DNA of 64,000 bases from GCA-020345945 sp964596985 (GCA_964596985.1 CAZQWG010000003.1:255068-319067), one strand, 5' to 3'. Numbered from the stretch's first letter, positions 17,674 to 25,923 are shown. Notes: generated by a model from the sequence alone, not told the origin. Translations and numbers: made by a program.

Positions 17674-18594
17674 TTGTCCTACGCCTTCTATCCTGGATGC
17701 GCCAGTCACCTCTCATCCGCCCGAGAATACGAGGCTTCCGCTTTGGCGATAAGCGAGATTCTTGATGTCAAACTCCATGAAATTCCAAGATGGAATTGCT
17801 GTGGCTCTATGGATGCCGTATATTCTTACGATCCTGCATTATCCCTGACATTGGCGGCGAGGAATCTGGATCTGGCCCAGGAGATGGGTATGGATCTGGT
17901 CACATTATGCAGTGCGTGCTACTTTACCCTGAGAAGGGCAAAGGCCCTCCTGAATAGCCAAAATACAAAGTGGATAAGTGACAACGTGCTCCAGAAGAGG
18001 GCTCAAACAGAAGGGCTCGATATAAGAGTCAGGCACTTCCTTGACGTACTAGTAAACGACGTGGGACTGAAAGAGATCGGTAAACACGTCAAGAGACCAC
18101 TCGAAGATCTGACCGTTGCATCTTACTATGGCTGCCTCATCGTCAAACCTCCTGGAGAAGACGATTTCGACAATCCCGAACACCCCCAATCTCTTGAGAG
18201 TCTGGTAAAAGCCTTGGGGGCGAAGAGTGTTGAACTGCTCGACAAGACCCGGTGTTGTGGCGCGTCATTTTCCTTGACGGCGGAGGACCTCATGACGGAG
18301 ATGTCAAAGCGAATACTGGAGAATGCGGCAAAGACACATGCAGACTGCGTGATCACGCCTTGTCCCATGTGTCAGTTTAATCTCGACGCTAAGCAAAGAG
18401 AGATCGGGCTATCTCTCGAATACGGTATTCACCTTCCCGTGTTGTTCTTCACACAATTAATGGGGTTAGCGTTTGGCTTGTCGCCAAGGAGACTCGGATT
18501 GGAGAAGAACTGCGTCTCACCAGCGAGTCTTTTGAAACGACTAGCGCCCCTGAATCCTTCTGATCCTGTTCCTATTCCCGGTAAGAGGGGTTGA
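17674..18594 (+). CDS. hdrB: HdrB-like CCG-domain subunit
   Basis: 306 residues with two CCG domains. The first is C9-x32-CC(42,43)-x35-C79-xx-C82 and the second C154-x39-CC(194,195)-x34-C230-xx-C233. These spacings match the non-cubane [4Fe-4S] ligands of HdrB, which reduces disulfides such as CoM-S-S-CoB in methanogens. The start is a TTG directly after the hdrC stop. Nothing here shows that the host makes methane; in non-methanogens the physiological disulfide or other substrate of HdrABC is often unknown. Confidence 0.92.
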   Translation: MSYAFYPGCASHLSSAREYEASALAISEILDVKLHEIPRWNCCGSMDAVYSYDPALSLTLAARNLDLAQEMGMDLVTLCSACYFTLRRAKALLNSQNTKWISDNVLQKRAQTEGLDIRVRHFLDVLVNDVGLKEIGKHVKRPLEDLTVASYYGCLIVKPPGEDDFDNPEHPQSLESLVKALGAKSVELLDKTRCCGASFSLTAEDLMTEMSKRILENAAKTHADCVITPCPMCQFNLDAKQREIGLSLEYGIHLPVLFFTQLMGLAFGLSPRRLGLEKNCVSPASLLKRLAPLNPSDPVPIPGKRG

Positions 18595-18685
18595 TGGACC
18601 GATGGGCAGAGGGAAATGTGCTGGATGACTACAGATCAAGACTATTCGGTCAGAAAAACGATGACAAATGGAGGTGAATTGTTGA

Positions 18686-18934
18686 ATGGTGACTGCGTTC
18701 TGCTTAATGAAAGTTGAGGTGGGGAAGGCTGCCAAGGTTCTTGCGCTTGCTAGAAGAAAGAAGGGGGTTAAAGAAGTCGCAATCACGTATGGTGCCCACG
18801 ATCTTCTTGTTAGGATTGACGTGGAGTCTCTCAACGGTTTATCCGACTTCGTTTTCAATGAACTAAGGCAGATCACGGGAGTCATAGAAACGGAGACATT
18901 GATTGCATCTAGGGTCGAGTCAGGAATCGGCTAG
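18686..18934 (+). CDS. Stand-alone Lrp/AsnC ligand-binding (RAM) domain protein
   Basis: 82 residues without a helix-turn-helix. The sequence follows the beta-alpha-beta-beta-alpha-beta RAM fold (TAFCLMKVEVGKAAKVLALA, GVKEVAITYGAHDLLVRIDV, ETLIASRV). Stand-alone RAM proteins bind small ligands, often amino acids, and can pair with full Lrp regulators. It is the last gene of the hdr unit and lies convergent with the Lrp-type regulator that follows, a natural partner. It is the first of three such genes in the window; one of the others is disrupted. Confidence 0.82.
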   Translation: MVTAFCLMKVEVGKAAKVLALARRKKGVKEVAITYGAHDLLVRIDVESLNGLSDFVFNELRQITGVIETETLIASRVESGIG

Positions 18935-18992
18935 TCGGAAGTCGGTAGGCTACTGTAGACTTCACCTACTTGATCCTGAATAGTCGAGTTCC

Positions 18993-19562
18993 TTAGAGAG
19001 GACCTTCGTAGCAGTCTACGGCGGGGCAACCTATGCACTGTTCTTCTCTGAAGGCGGTGCATTCGGCACAGATCTTTCCGCATGGAGATTCTTCCTTCTT
19101 GTCCGGGTACACCTGGACATGCATCTTCGATGGGTAAACAGGGGGACCTGAGTAATGGACGAATCTGATCTGTCCTTCTCCCCAGCTTCTCATAGACTCA
19201 ATAGTTGACTCGAGGGTTGAAATATCCTCACCCCAGAGGCAAATCGAGACATTGAATTCTTCTGACGGGCGGCTGATTGAGAGCACCCGAGGACAAGTCT
19301 TGTAGCGGACACAGAAATCACGAACCAGATCACGATTCTTGATCGAGAGACCCACATGGGCCATTCTGAACCTAAGTTTTACAAGATCCAGGTTTGGAGT
19401 GAATGAGATCAACCCTGTCTGCACCATCTGTCTGATCCTGTTGGAGATAGTCGGTCTGGAAACATGAATCTCCTTAGATACATCTAGGATTGATTTTCTG
19501 GCATTCTCGCTCAGCGCTCGAATTATTCTCAGATCAAGCTCATCTAAGCTCAAAAAGATCAC
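18993..19562 (-). CDS. Lrp/AsnC-type regulator with C-terminal six-cysteine tail
   Basis: 189 residues. Residues 1-60 are the Lrp helix-turn-helix (LDELDLRIIRALSENARKS, VSRPTISNRIRQMVQTGLI) and 60-150 a RAM-like domain. The C-terminus adds C161, C165, C168, C176, C179 and C184, a C-x3-C-x2-C-x7-C-x2-C-x4-C set resembling the DUF3795 cysteine cluster and able to hold metal or an iron-sulfur cluster. Between the hdr operon and the MenG-like gene, it may couple their expression to metal or redox state; that is inference. Direct TTTGACTT repeats lie in its upstream region. Confidence 0.85.
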   Translation of the reverse strand: MIFLSLDELDLRIIRALSENARKSILDVSKEIHVSRPTISNRIRQMVQTGLISFTPNLDLVKLRFRMAHVGLSIKNRDLVRDFCVRYKTCPRVLSISRPSEEFNVSICLWGEDISTLESTIESMRSWGEGQIRFVHYSGPPVYPSKMHVQVYPDKKEESPCGKICAECTAFREEQCIGCPAVDCYEGPL

Positions 19563-19630
19563 TCACTTGCGGTCAACTTATTGAATATCTAGTCCCATTC
19601 TTTCCATTCTGTATATGGCTCTAACGAGAA

Positions 19631-19660
19631 TTTGACTTTTTGTGATATAAAGTTTGACTT
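19631..19660. promoter_or_regulatory. Direct repeat TTTGACTT, 22-base period
   Basis: Two copies, at 19631-19638 and 19653-19660, are spaced two helical turns apart in the divergent region between the Lrp-type regulator and the MenG-like gene. This suits a multimeric Lrp-type binding site, but two eight-base copies in AT-rich DNA could be chance. Confidence 0.3.
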
Positions 19661-19750
19661 CTTGAAATATGCCTAATAAATATTTTGAATGGGCTAAGGT
19701 TCGTGGGTCAAACCATCACTAGGATAACCTTGCAGATATCGATGTTGAGT

Positions 19751-19758
19751 TATATATT
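19751..19758 (+). promoter_or_regulatory. TATA box of the MenG-like gene
   Basis: TATATATT, placed so that a transcript starting about 26 bases later would begin near 19780, only a few bases before the ATG at 19793. This supports the shorter protein start and a nearly leaderless mRNA. Confidence 0.5.
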
Positions 19759-19792
19759 TCTCCTAGTTCCCGAGTTCATTTGTTTGGATGCC

Positions 19793-20530
19793 ATGTCACT
19801 CAAGTTGATGTTTGATACCGTAGCAGACAGATACGACCTGCTCAATTGCGTGCTGGCTTGGGGGCTCGATGGGGTTTGGCGCAAGACCTGCGCCAAGGAA
19901 TGTGCGACGGGCACGGTCATAGTTGATCTTTGTTGTGGGACTGGCGATCTCGCCTTGCATATCTCAAGGTATGCTGCTATAGATGCTTGCATAGTTGGAC
20001 TTGACTTCAGCGAGGCGATGCTGAAAAAAGCGATGAGCAAGAAGAGTGCAGAAAGGCAAAAAAGAGATCAGATTAATCTTGAGCCGAATGGAGTAGGAGG
20101 AGATACGCGGAACATAGATTTGATCCTTGCAGACGCCTCAAGTCTCCCCTTCAGAGACGAGAACGTCGACCGGATAGGTATCTCCTTCTCCTTTCGCAAC
20201 CTCGTTTACAAGAACCCGAAGGCTAAGTCGGTTCTGAAAGAGGTACTAAGGGCACTCCGCACCGGAGGAAAGTTTGTGTGTGTCGAAACTAGTCAACCCC
20301 GGTGGCATTTCTTGAGGTTTCTCTATCACTCATACCTTGGAACAGTCGTACCTTTTGTTGGCGGACACATCTCAGGACGCAAAGGTGCTTACCGCTACCT
20401 TGGAATGTCTGCGACAGCTTTTCCTCCAGCAAAAGAACTCGCGGATATGTTGTCAAGCGCTGGATTTCGGGACGTATCATTCATACAGATGACTTTCGGG
20501 ATAGTTGCGATGCACGTGGGTGTGAAGTAA
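19793..20530 (+). CDS. MenG/UbiE-like quinone C-methyltransferase
   Basis: About 245 residues from the ATG at 19793. The UbiE/MenG start MFDTVADRYDLLNCVLAWGLD is followed by the SAM-binding motif VDLCCGTGDLALH and by FSFRNL and GKFVCVETSQP, both family signatures. This enzyme methylates demethylmenaquinone or the ubiquinone precursor. The frame is open upstream to a TTG at 19685, adding 36 hydrophobic residues, but a TATA box inside that stretch argues for the ATG. With the MenA-like and polyprenyl synthase genes it suggests a prenylated quinone or similar compound is finished by this locus. Confidence 0.87.
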   Translation: MSLKLMFDTVADRYDLLNCVLAWGLDGVWRKTCAKECATGTVIVDLCCGTGDLALHISRYAAIDACIVGLDFSEAMLKKAMSKKSAERQKRDQINLEPNGVGGDTRNIDLILADASSLPFRDENVDRIGISFSFRNLVYKNPKAKSVLKEVLRALRTGGKFVCVETSQPRWHFLRFLYHSYLGTVVPFVGGHISGRKGAYRYLGMSATAFPPAKELADMLSSAGFRDVSFIQMTFGIVAMHVGVK

Positions 20531-20685
20531 CCTTCGATTGAAGGTTAGGAATATCCACCACACTCAGGAAACCATGAAACCCTTGACCTAGGGTCGAAAC
20601 GCAATACTAACGTTTGTCTCGCACCCCAAGTGCATGACAGTCCTTGTGTGGTGGTTGTAATGGACGATGCTATGGAGAGGATTGG

Positions 20686-21285
20686 TCACTCCTCAAGTTC
20701 GGCGTACATAAACAAAGCCTTCGGTCCTTTTGAATCACCGAAGTGGGTCTTTCGAATCTCCGCTATTTTCCATCCATTTCGGAAGAACGAAAGAAGTTCG
20801 TCCTTCGGTATGCGATGCGGGCCTCCCCAACTAGGCTCCTCGGTGCTCATGCACCATAGCAGAAGCTTCCCACCCTTCCGTAGATATCGCCTATACGTGC
20901 GTTTTGCCACGTCCTCTCTCTTGTTGCTCGGGAGGCTGTGGTAAAACCCGCTATCCGTCGCAAGAGAGAACTTCTCCTCTGGTATGTAAGAGAGGATGTC
21001 AGCGTTTATGAAACTGGCAGCGAACCCCTTAGACTTAGAAATCTCTGCCGCCTGGCAGATTGCGAGAAACGATATGTCGATACCCCATGCGTCGAATCCC
21101 TTGGACAGTAGATACCTTACTGCATGCGCTTTGCCGCATCCCAAATCTATCGAGCGGCACGGCTTTGCCGATCTCTTCTCAACGAATTCTACCAGCTCCT
21201 TCGGAGGCCTGCCTGTATCCCAAGGAGGTTTGAATATATATGCCAAATCCCACCTAGTTATTCTCGGCAATCGCATTTTGTCCAC
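20686..21285 (-). CDS. SAM-dependent methyltransferase (TehB-like class I)
   Basis: 199 residues. The SAM-binding motif is SIDLGCGKAHAVRYLLSKGFDAWGIDIS, followed by ADILSYIPEEKFSLATDSGFYHSL and RKGGKLLLWCMS. The opening WDLAYIFKPPWDTGRPPKELVE is typical of a small-molecule methyltransferase group often named after TehB. Substrates in this group vary (tellurite, thiols, halides), and none can be deduced. A GTG start with an ATG three codons later. It stands alone between the menG-like gene and a pseudogene. Confidence 0.8.
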   Translation of the reverse strand: MDKMRLPRITRWDLAYIFKPPWDTGRPPKELVEFVEKRSAKPCRSIDLGCGKAHAVRYLLSKGFDAWGIDISFLAICQAAEISKSKGFAASFINADILSYIPEEKFSLATDSGFYHSLPSNKREDVAKRTYRRYLRKGGKLLLWCMSTEEPSWGGPHRIPKDELLSFFRNGWKIAEIRKTHFGDSKGPKALFMYAELEE

Positions 21286-21388
21286 ATCCGCATACGCGTA
21301 TCAAAAGAGAATCAGGTCCGTGCAACGCCTCATCCGTCTGCTTGGTCAAAGAGTAACCGCGAGAATTGTTGGCGTGTGCCACAGCCTC

Positions 21389-21823
21389 TCATAGGCTGTA
21401 TTTGCCGGGGTTCATGATGCCCTTTGGGTCGAAGATTCTCTTCACCCACGCATAAAATCGATGACCGACGCACCCCCATGCGCCTCCAACTTCCTCCTGA
21501 AATCCTCGACTTTGTGGATGCCGATACCGTGCTCACCTGAAACCGAACCGTCTAGCTCGATAGCGACTTCGCGGATCGCCTTGAAGGCTTTCTCAGCCCT
21601 CTCCGCTTCGTCTAGGTTCTCAGGGTCATAGCCGATGATGGGGTGTAGGTTGCCGTTGCCCGCGTGACCCAGGACGATCATCGGGAGGCCGCTTCTCTCC
21701 TTGACTTCCCCTGCCCTCTTGACTGCTAAGGGCAGCTTGGAGAGCGGAACTGTTACGTCTTCGATCACGACCGCTGGGTGAAGTCTCGTGATCGCCGCGA
21801 ATGCCTCTTGCCTCGCTGCGATC
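21389..21823 (-). pseudogene. C-terminal remnant of a GlcD-type FAD-linked oxidase, frameshifted
   Basis: Read on the minus strand, residues EAFAAITRLHPAVVIEDVTVP, LGHAGNGNLHP and GSVSGEHGIGI match the C-terminal half of GlcD/D-lactate-dehydrogenase-type oxidases. The FAD-binding N-terminal half is missing: an in-frame stop sits right at the end of cysH. Near 21490 the frame breaks, and the family ending RIFDPKGIMNPGKYSL continues in another frame to a stop at 21389-21391. Truncation plus frameshift mark it as dead. It abuts cysH directly, so a deletion probably joined the two. Confidence 0.82.
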
Positions 21824-22642
21824 CTATTTCAATCTCTTAGTGTGTATGCCACACTCTCCCCCGCACTTGCTGGTATTCTGCCATCTGCCATCTCTCTCCG
21901 ATTGGCATTCGAAGACGGGTTTTGTGCATGGTGCGCATCCTAGTGATCTGTACCTTCTCCCATCTTGGCATTCCATCGTATACCAGGGGTGTAGGGGGAT
22001 TTTGTGATCTTGCAGGTATTGCAGAACTTCTGTTTCTGTGAAGGTCAAGATTGGGTTTATTTTTACTAGTTCGCCTTTCTTCTCTATTTCTTGATAGTCT
22101 CTTCTCGTCCTTCCCTCGGTATTCCTTAGGCCGCATATCCAAGCGTCCAAATCCCTCACCGCTACCTTGATGGGTTCCACTTTGAGAAGTCTGCAACATT
22201 CGTCTGGGTTTACTTCGTAGATTTCTTTCCCAGTTTCTACCTTGGTCTTAGATGCGATTTGACAGAACTTGTCAGTAGGTAGTAACCTCACATTCAGGTC
22301 ACTATCTTGAAGGGCTTCTGGTATACTATCCGCCACCATGTATACGGTAACATCGAGATTCATCCGCCTGTTCATTCTTCTAAGATACTCGAATGTCTCT
22401 CTCGGTTTGAACGGGGTCATTATTGAGAATACGGGTATGCGTGGGTCTACTTCTCTTGCTAGGTGAAGGGTGACCATGCTGTCTTTGCCAAAAGAGCAGG
22501 CCACTGCAACTCTCTCATATTTTCTTACCGTATCCTCGATCAGTTCTTTTGCATGCTCGATCTTTGCCCTCATTCCTCTGCTTGTTGGCTCGATGCTCGT
22601 TTGCCTGTTTTCAGCTAGTTTCGTCTGTTCAGTCATATGCAT
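21824..22642 (-). CDS. cysH: APS/PAPS reductase
   Basis: 272 residues. The PP-loop is VACSFGKDSMVTLHLA. The cysteine pairs DECCRLLK and LGCAPC are the [4Fe-4S] ligands of APS-type reductases, and the C-terminal ECGIHTK holds the catalytic cysteine. It reduces activated sulfate to sulfite using thioredoxin-like donors. No ATP sulfurylase is in the window. The upstream region carries a 30-base dyad overlapping the promoter, shared in part with the sulfite reductase operon, so expression is likely tied to sulfur supply. ATG at 22642; a second ATG two codons on is possible. Confidence 0.92.
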   Translation of the reverse strand: MHMTEQTKLAENRQTSIEPTSRGMRAKIEHAKELIEDTVRKYERVAVACSFGKDSMVTLHLAREVDPRIPVFSIMTPFKPRETFEYLRRMNRRMNLDVTVYMVADSIPEALQDSDLNVRLLPTDKFCQIASKTKVETGKEIYEVNPDECCRLLKVEPIKVAVRDLDAWICGLRNTEGRTRRDYQEIEKKGELVKINPILTFTETEVLQYLQDHKIPLHPWYTMECQDGRRYRSLGCAPCTKPVFECQSERDGRWQNTSKCGGECGIHTKRLK

Positions 22643-23012
22643 CCTTCTCTTCTGTCGTCATGGCGGATACCCCTCACATTATAACGCCGTTATACAACGG
22701 TGTTATAAATATGTTGTTACCGTCAATGCGAATGCTGTTCGTGAAGCACACGCTGACGATGACTCTTGCAGTGATTGGGCTGTCTCTTCATAGGCGTGCA
22801 AAACATTGCGTCGATGAAAGTTCGAAAGGGCGGCTCTTCATGATCCGTCAGGATCAGTAAAAGATAAATATATCTAAAAATGATATGTTTTTGGGTGTCT
22901 TATGTTAGTGGAGGAAACAGTGACCATTTGGCTAGCACTTCACTCCGATTAGTAAGACAAAGATACATGGCATAAGGCACCCACAATCTGACCTTGGAAA
23001 AGGAGGTGTAAA
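22643..23012. other. Intergenic region with cysH operator and YHS-gene promoter
   Basis: 370 bases between divergent genes. The left part carries the cysH dyad at 22679-22708. The right part has AT-rich TATA candidates at 22861-22890 (AAATATATC) for the YHS gene, whose AAGGAGGTG ribosome-binding site is at 23000-23008. No gene is evident between them. Confidence 0.5.
22679..22708. promoter_or_regulatory. 30-base dyad operator before cysH
   Basis: Arms TTATAACGCCGT and ACGGTGTTATAA, separated by six bases, match at 11 of 12 positions. The left part also contains TTATAAC-GCC-GTTATA, the same architecture as the sites before the sulfite reductase operon and the 32.7-kb regulator gene. It sits 37-66 bases before the cysH start and includes the TATA-like sequence, so bound protein would block transcription initiation. 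The two cysteine-rich HTH paralogues nearby are candidate binders. Confidence 0.7.
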
Positions 23013-23162
23013 ATGATGGTTATAGACCCTGTCTGCGGTATGGAGGTCGATAAAGAGACCGCCAAATACAAGAGTGAACACATGGGTAAGACCTACTACT
23101 TCTGCGCTGCAGGATGCAAGAAAGCCTTTGAAGAAAACCCGCATAAGTACATGAAGATGTGA
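23013..23162 (+). CDS. YHS-domain metal-binding protein
   Basis: 49 residues: MMVIDPVCGMEVDKE, then GKTYYFCAAGCKKAFEENP. This is a complete YHS domain, named for its Y-H-S core, with the DPVCGM and YFC...C cysteines that bind metals; such modules occur in copper ATPases and toluene monooxygenase components. AAGGAGGTG precedes the ATG pair. It is followed within 45 bases by a small cysteine- and histidine-containing membrane protein. A close relative is encoded at 40021-40170 on the other strand. Metal delivery or storage is an inference. Confidence 0.85.
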   Translation: MMVIDPVCGMEVDKETAKYKSEHMGKTYYFCAAGCKKAFEENPHKYMKM

Positions 23163-23204
23163 GTTCAAAAGGCTGCGATACTACAAGAAGGAGGCAAGAC
23201 GACC

Positions 23205-23351
23205 ATGTCGTGCCACGGAGACCATAAGGCAGAAGTTAAAGAAGATGATTCACACCCATCTCGGAAGAGATGGGTGAAGCAGATACTCGCAATGCCTTGC
23301 TGCTGGCTGCCCATACTATATCTGCTGTTCATACTACTCAAGATTCGATAA
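23205..23351 (+). CDS. Small membrane protein with His/Cys-rich N-terminus
   Basis: 48 residues. The first 18 (MSCHGDHKAEVKEDDSHP) hold metal-ligand-type cysteine and histidines; a basic stretch RKRWVK follows, then a single membrane helix with CCWLP (residues about 27-46). A good AAGGAGG lies 9 bases upstream of the ATG. Its position right after the YHS gene and its composition suggest a membrane partner in metal handling. No named family is assigned. Confidence 0.65.
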   Translation: MSCHGDHKAEVKEDDSHPSRKRWVKQILAMPCCWLPILYLLFILLKIR

Positions 23352-23608
23352 TTGCATACAGGAAACTGTTTCCGATGAGACTCAATACGAAATCCGGGTA
23401 TTCTGTATAAATGAGGATAATGTTCCCGACACCTACGGAATATGGATCATGCCAGTCCAGCCGAATGGACAAGAGGAACTCAGCCTCATCGGGGACGAAA
23501 ATGAGTAGACGAACCAGCACCCCGCTCATGAGTATTGCGGTTTCATGTAGTCGGGAGATTCCTGAGTCTGATGCTTGCCCTCATGATGGATAGAAGGGGT
23601 TCGGTGGT

Positions 23609-24751
23609 CTAACCGTCAATGTTCCGAGATTGTTTTTTGGCGAGTATGATTGCCTGCACGATGTCTTCTGGCGTAAGACCAGGAGCTTGTACATTCTCTT
23701 TAAGGTAAAACCTCTGGACGGCTCTCAGGAGGGTGGTCTTCTTCACTTCGAGGTCAAGGAGGACCTTCTCTAGTTCAGCAAGCTTGGACTCTGGAACGAT
23801 CCAGAAATCCCCGCTCAACATGATGTCGTGTATCTTATTCTCGGCGATTTCTAGAGTGACTCTTACCAATCCGCCTGGAGCCTTAAACTCCGCTTCAGTC
23901 AGGTAGGTTCCTTCCCTGATCTTGACTGCTCCAGTGTTGGTAAGTTGCGGGTGACGTCGCTGGGTCATAAACAGCCATTCCTCTTCATGATACAGCGAGT
24001 TCAATTCCTTGATTAGCTCCTTCTCTCGCTGGGTAAGCTCTCCTGGGATCAGTTTGACCTTGAGGGTTTCTTCGTAGTTCTGGACTAGCTGGTTGACAAC
24101 TTCGCTTCTCTCCGGAAGATAACCCAGCTCCCTCTCTATCGTTGTCACCCATTCTCTTAGACTCTTTGCCAGCCTGTCCTTGAATTTCTGTGATGGAACC
24201 CTGAGCACCTTCGCCATCTTGTCGTAGTCGAAGGTTAGGATCAGATTTCCACAGAGCACCTTTGCGTCTTGGATGAGGCCTCCACCGTTTCCAGAGATCT
24301 TACGTCCATTAGCAATAATGTCGTTTACCGGGCGGTAATGGGCTGGAATACCCAAGTCACGGTAGGTCTTCACTGGTGCGCGTAGTAGGAGCTCGTAGAA
24401 TGCGGAAAGGTCCAAAGGAATGTCTGGTGTGTCTTTGTGGATAACTAGGTGGTAGAAGATTTGTCCCTTGTCTAGGTAGACGGCTCCTCCTCCGATCGAT
24501 CGCCTAGCCACCAAGATGCTATTCTTCTGGCAGTATTCGAGGTCTACCTCCTTTTCGATCTCTTGGTGGAAACCGCATCCGACGAGGGGCGCTGCCGTCC
24601 AATCGATAAAGAGTGTGTTCGGGGTCACTCCTTCGGAGAGTGCAATCGCTCCGGCATGCCAGATCGTCTGTGTCTCGAGAGGAGAAAGCGGTCCCATGTT
24701 GACCAGCCTCCATTCATCTGCCGTCATATTGTTCACTCTCTTCAACTGCAT
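23609..24751 (-). CDS. lplA: Lipoate-protein ligase A family protein with accessory domain
   Basis: 380 residues. The catalytic domain has RRSIGGGAVYLDKGQ near 83-97 and NDIIANGRKISGNGGG near 143-158, both LplA signatures; the C-terminal 120 residues look like the LplA accessory domain (TNTGAVKIREGTYLTEAEFK, LSGDFW). It activates lipoate with ATP and transfers it to a lysine of a carrier protein. It is the last gene of the sir-tusA-cysM operon and overlaps cysM by 10 bases. Lipoate uses sulfur, and LplA-like enzymes accompany sulfur-oxidising Hdr systems, but no lipoyl carrier gene is visible here. Confidence 0.88.
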   Translation of the reverse strand: MQLKRVNNMTADEWRLVNMGPLSPLETQTIWHAGAIALSEGVTPNTLFIDWTAAPLVGCGFHQEIEKEVDLEYCQKNSILVARRSIGGGAVYLDKGQIFYHLVIHKDTPDIPLDLSAFYELLLRAPVKTYRDLGIPAHYRPVNDIIANGRKISGNGGGLIQDAKVLCGNLILTFDYDKMAKVLRVPSQKFKDRLAKSLREWVTTIERELGYLPERSEVVNQLVQNYEETLKVKLIPGELTQREKELIKELNSLYHEEEWLFMTQRRHPQLTNTGAVKIREGTYLTEAEFKAPGGLVRVTLEIAENKIHDIMLSGDFWIVPESKLAELEKVLLDLEVKKTTLLRAVQRFYLKENVQAPGLTPEDIVQAIILAKKQSRNIDG

Positions 24752-25923
24752 TGGTCAGACAGAGTAGTCGCAGTCTTCTCTTTCGTTTTTCGTTGAGAGA
24801 GATTGGCTGTCTTTCCAATCTGGCGGCTTGGGTTGAAGGTATGGATTAAGGCTAAGGATCTGTTCTCATTTTGACGCGGCTTCTTTCCAAATAGTATGCT
24901 CAGTTCTCTATCTGTGAATAGATTCAACTCAAGGTAGAGTTCCCTATATTTCTCTCCGCTGTCTGGGAAGATCACTACTCCCAATCCTTTTTCCTCTTCT
25001 GCTATCCTCAGTGCGGCGGATAATGCGGCTCCTGAGGAGCAGCCTGCAAGAATCTCCTCTTCGAGAGCAAGTTTCCTCACGGTCTCGAATGCCTCGTCGT
25101 CGGATACTTGCAGCCATTCCCCTATCCCCTTCTTTTTATCGACGTCTACTCTTCTCTCCAGCACCTTCGGTATCCCGGATTCTGTGAAGTTTCTGAGCCC
25201 TTGTATTCTGTGGTTCTGCTGTGGTTCAACCGCATACACCTTGACTTCGGGATTCCTCTCCTTCAGGTATCTCTCTACTCCTGAAAGGGTTCCACCGGTT
25301 CCGACACCGGCGAAGACATGTGTTACTCTACCCTTGGTTTGTCTCCAGATCTCTGGTCCCGTTGTTCTGTAATGGGCTAGGAAGTTGCTGTCGTTCTCGT
25401 ACTGGTTGGGCATAAAGTACTCTATCATACCTTCTCTTCGCCTCTTCGGGTTACTTAGAACCATTGCGCGGGCAAGGGCTATCGACTGATCCGTTCCTGA
25501 CCCGACACGAGGACATAGATCGTCGGACGTCTCTATCACCTCTGCACCTAGAGATCGCAGTATCCTCTTCGTCCCTTCGCTTGTCTTCCCTGGTATCACC
25601 ACGACTACATCGTATCCCCTTGACTTCCCTATTCTTGCAAGGGCGATACCTGTATTTCCAGAAGTAGCCTCGATGATGATCTTCTCTCCCCTTCTTATCT
25701 CTTCTCTCTCCTCCGCATCTCTTATCATGAAGTAGGCTGCCCTGTCTTTGATGGAGCTCAAGGGGTTAGGTTTCCCTGACGGCATCCACTCTAGTTTAGC
25801 GAAGAGCTTCATACTGGAAGGGGAAGAATTCAGAAGATGGATCAGAGGCGTGTTTCCTACTATCTCAAGAGGATTGTATACCCTGCTTGGGTTGAGTCTC
25901 TTTCTCTTTGCAAAAACCTTCAC
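24742..25923 (-). CDS. cysM: PLP-dependent cysteine synthase family protein
   Basis: 393 residues of the type II PLP fold. The PLP lysine sits in LSSIKDRAAYF, the phosphate/substrate loop is EATSGNTG, and the PLP phosphate loop GVGTGGTLSGV follows. The long form, with a start preceding YNPLEIVGNTPLIHL, recalls the O-phosphoserine sulfhydrylase of crenarchaea. It makes cysteine from sulfide or a thiocarboxylate donor and an activated serine. Neighbours (sulfite reductase, TusA, APS reductase) fit. O-phosphoserine versus O-acetylserine as substrate is not decided by what is seen. The C-terminal 45 residues look unconserved. Confidence 0.9.
   Translation of the reverse strand: MKVFAKRKRLNPSRVYNPLEIVGNTPLIHLLNSSPSSMKLFAKLEWMPSGKPNPLSSIKDRAAYFMIRDAEEREEIRRGEKIIIEATSGNTGIALARIGKSRGYDVVVVIPGKTSEGTKRILRSLGAEVIETSDDLCPRVGSGTDQSIALARAMVLSNPKRRREGMIEYFMPNQYENDSNFLAHYRTTGPEIWRQTKGRVTHVFAGVGTGGTLSGVERYLKERNPEVKVYAVEPQQNHRIQGLRNFTESGIPKVLERRVDVDKKKGIGEWLQVSDDEAFETVRKLALEEEILAGCSSGAALSAALRIAEEEKGLGVVIFPDSGEKYRELYLELNLFTDRELSILFGKKPRQNENRSLALIHTFNPSRQIGKTANLSQRKTKEKTATTLSDQCS

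Noticed and set aside
14703..18594. Methanogenic heterodisulfide reductase
   Set aside because: The three subunits are clear, but no mcr, mtr or mvh genes are in view; HdrABC-like sets are common in non-methanogens.
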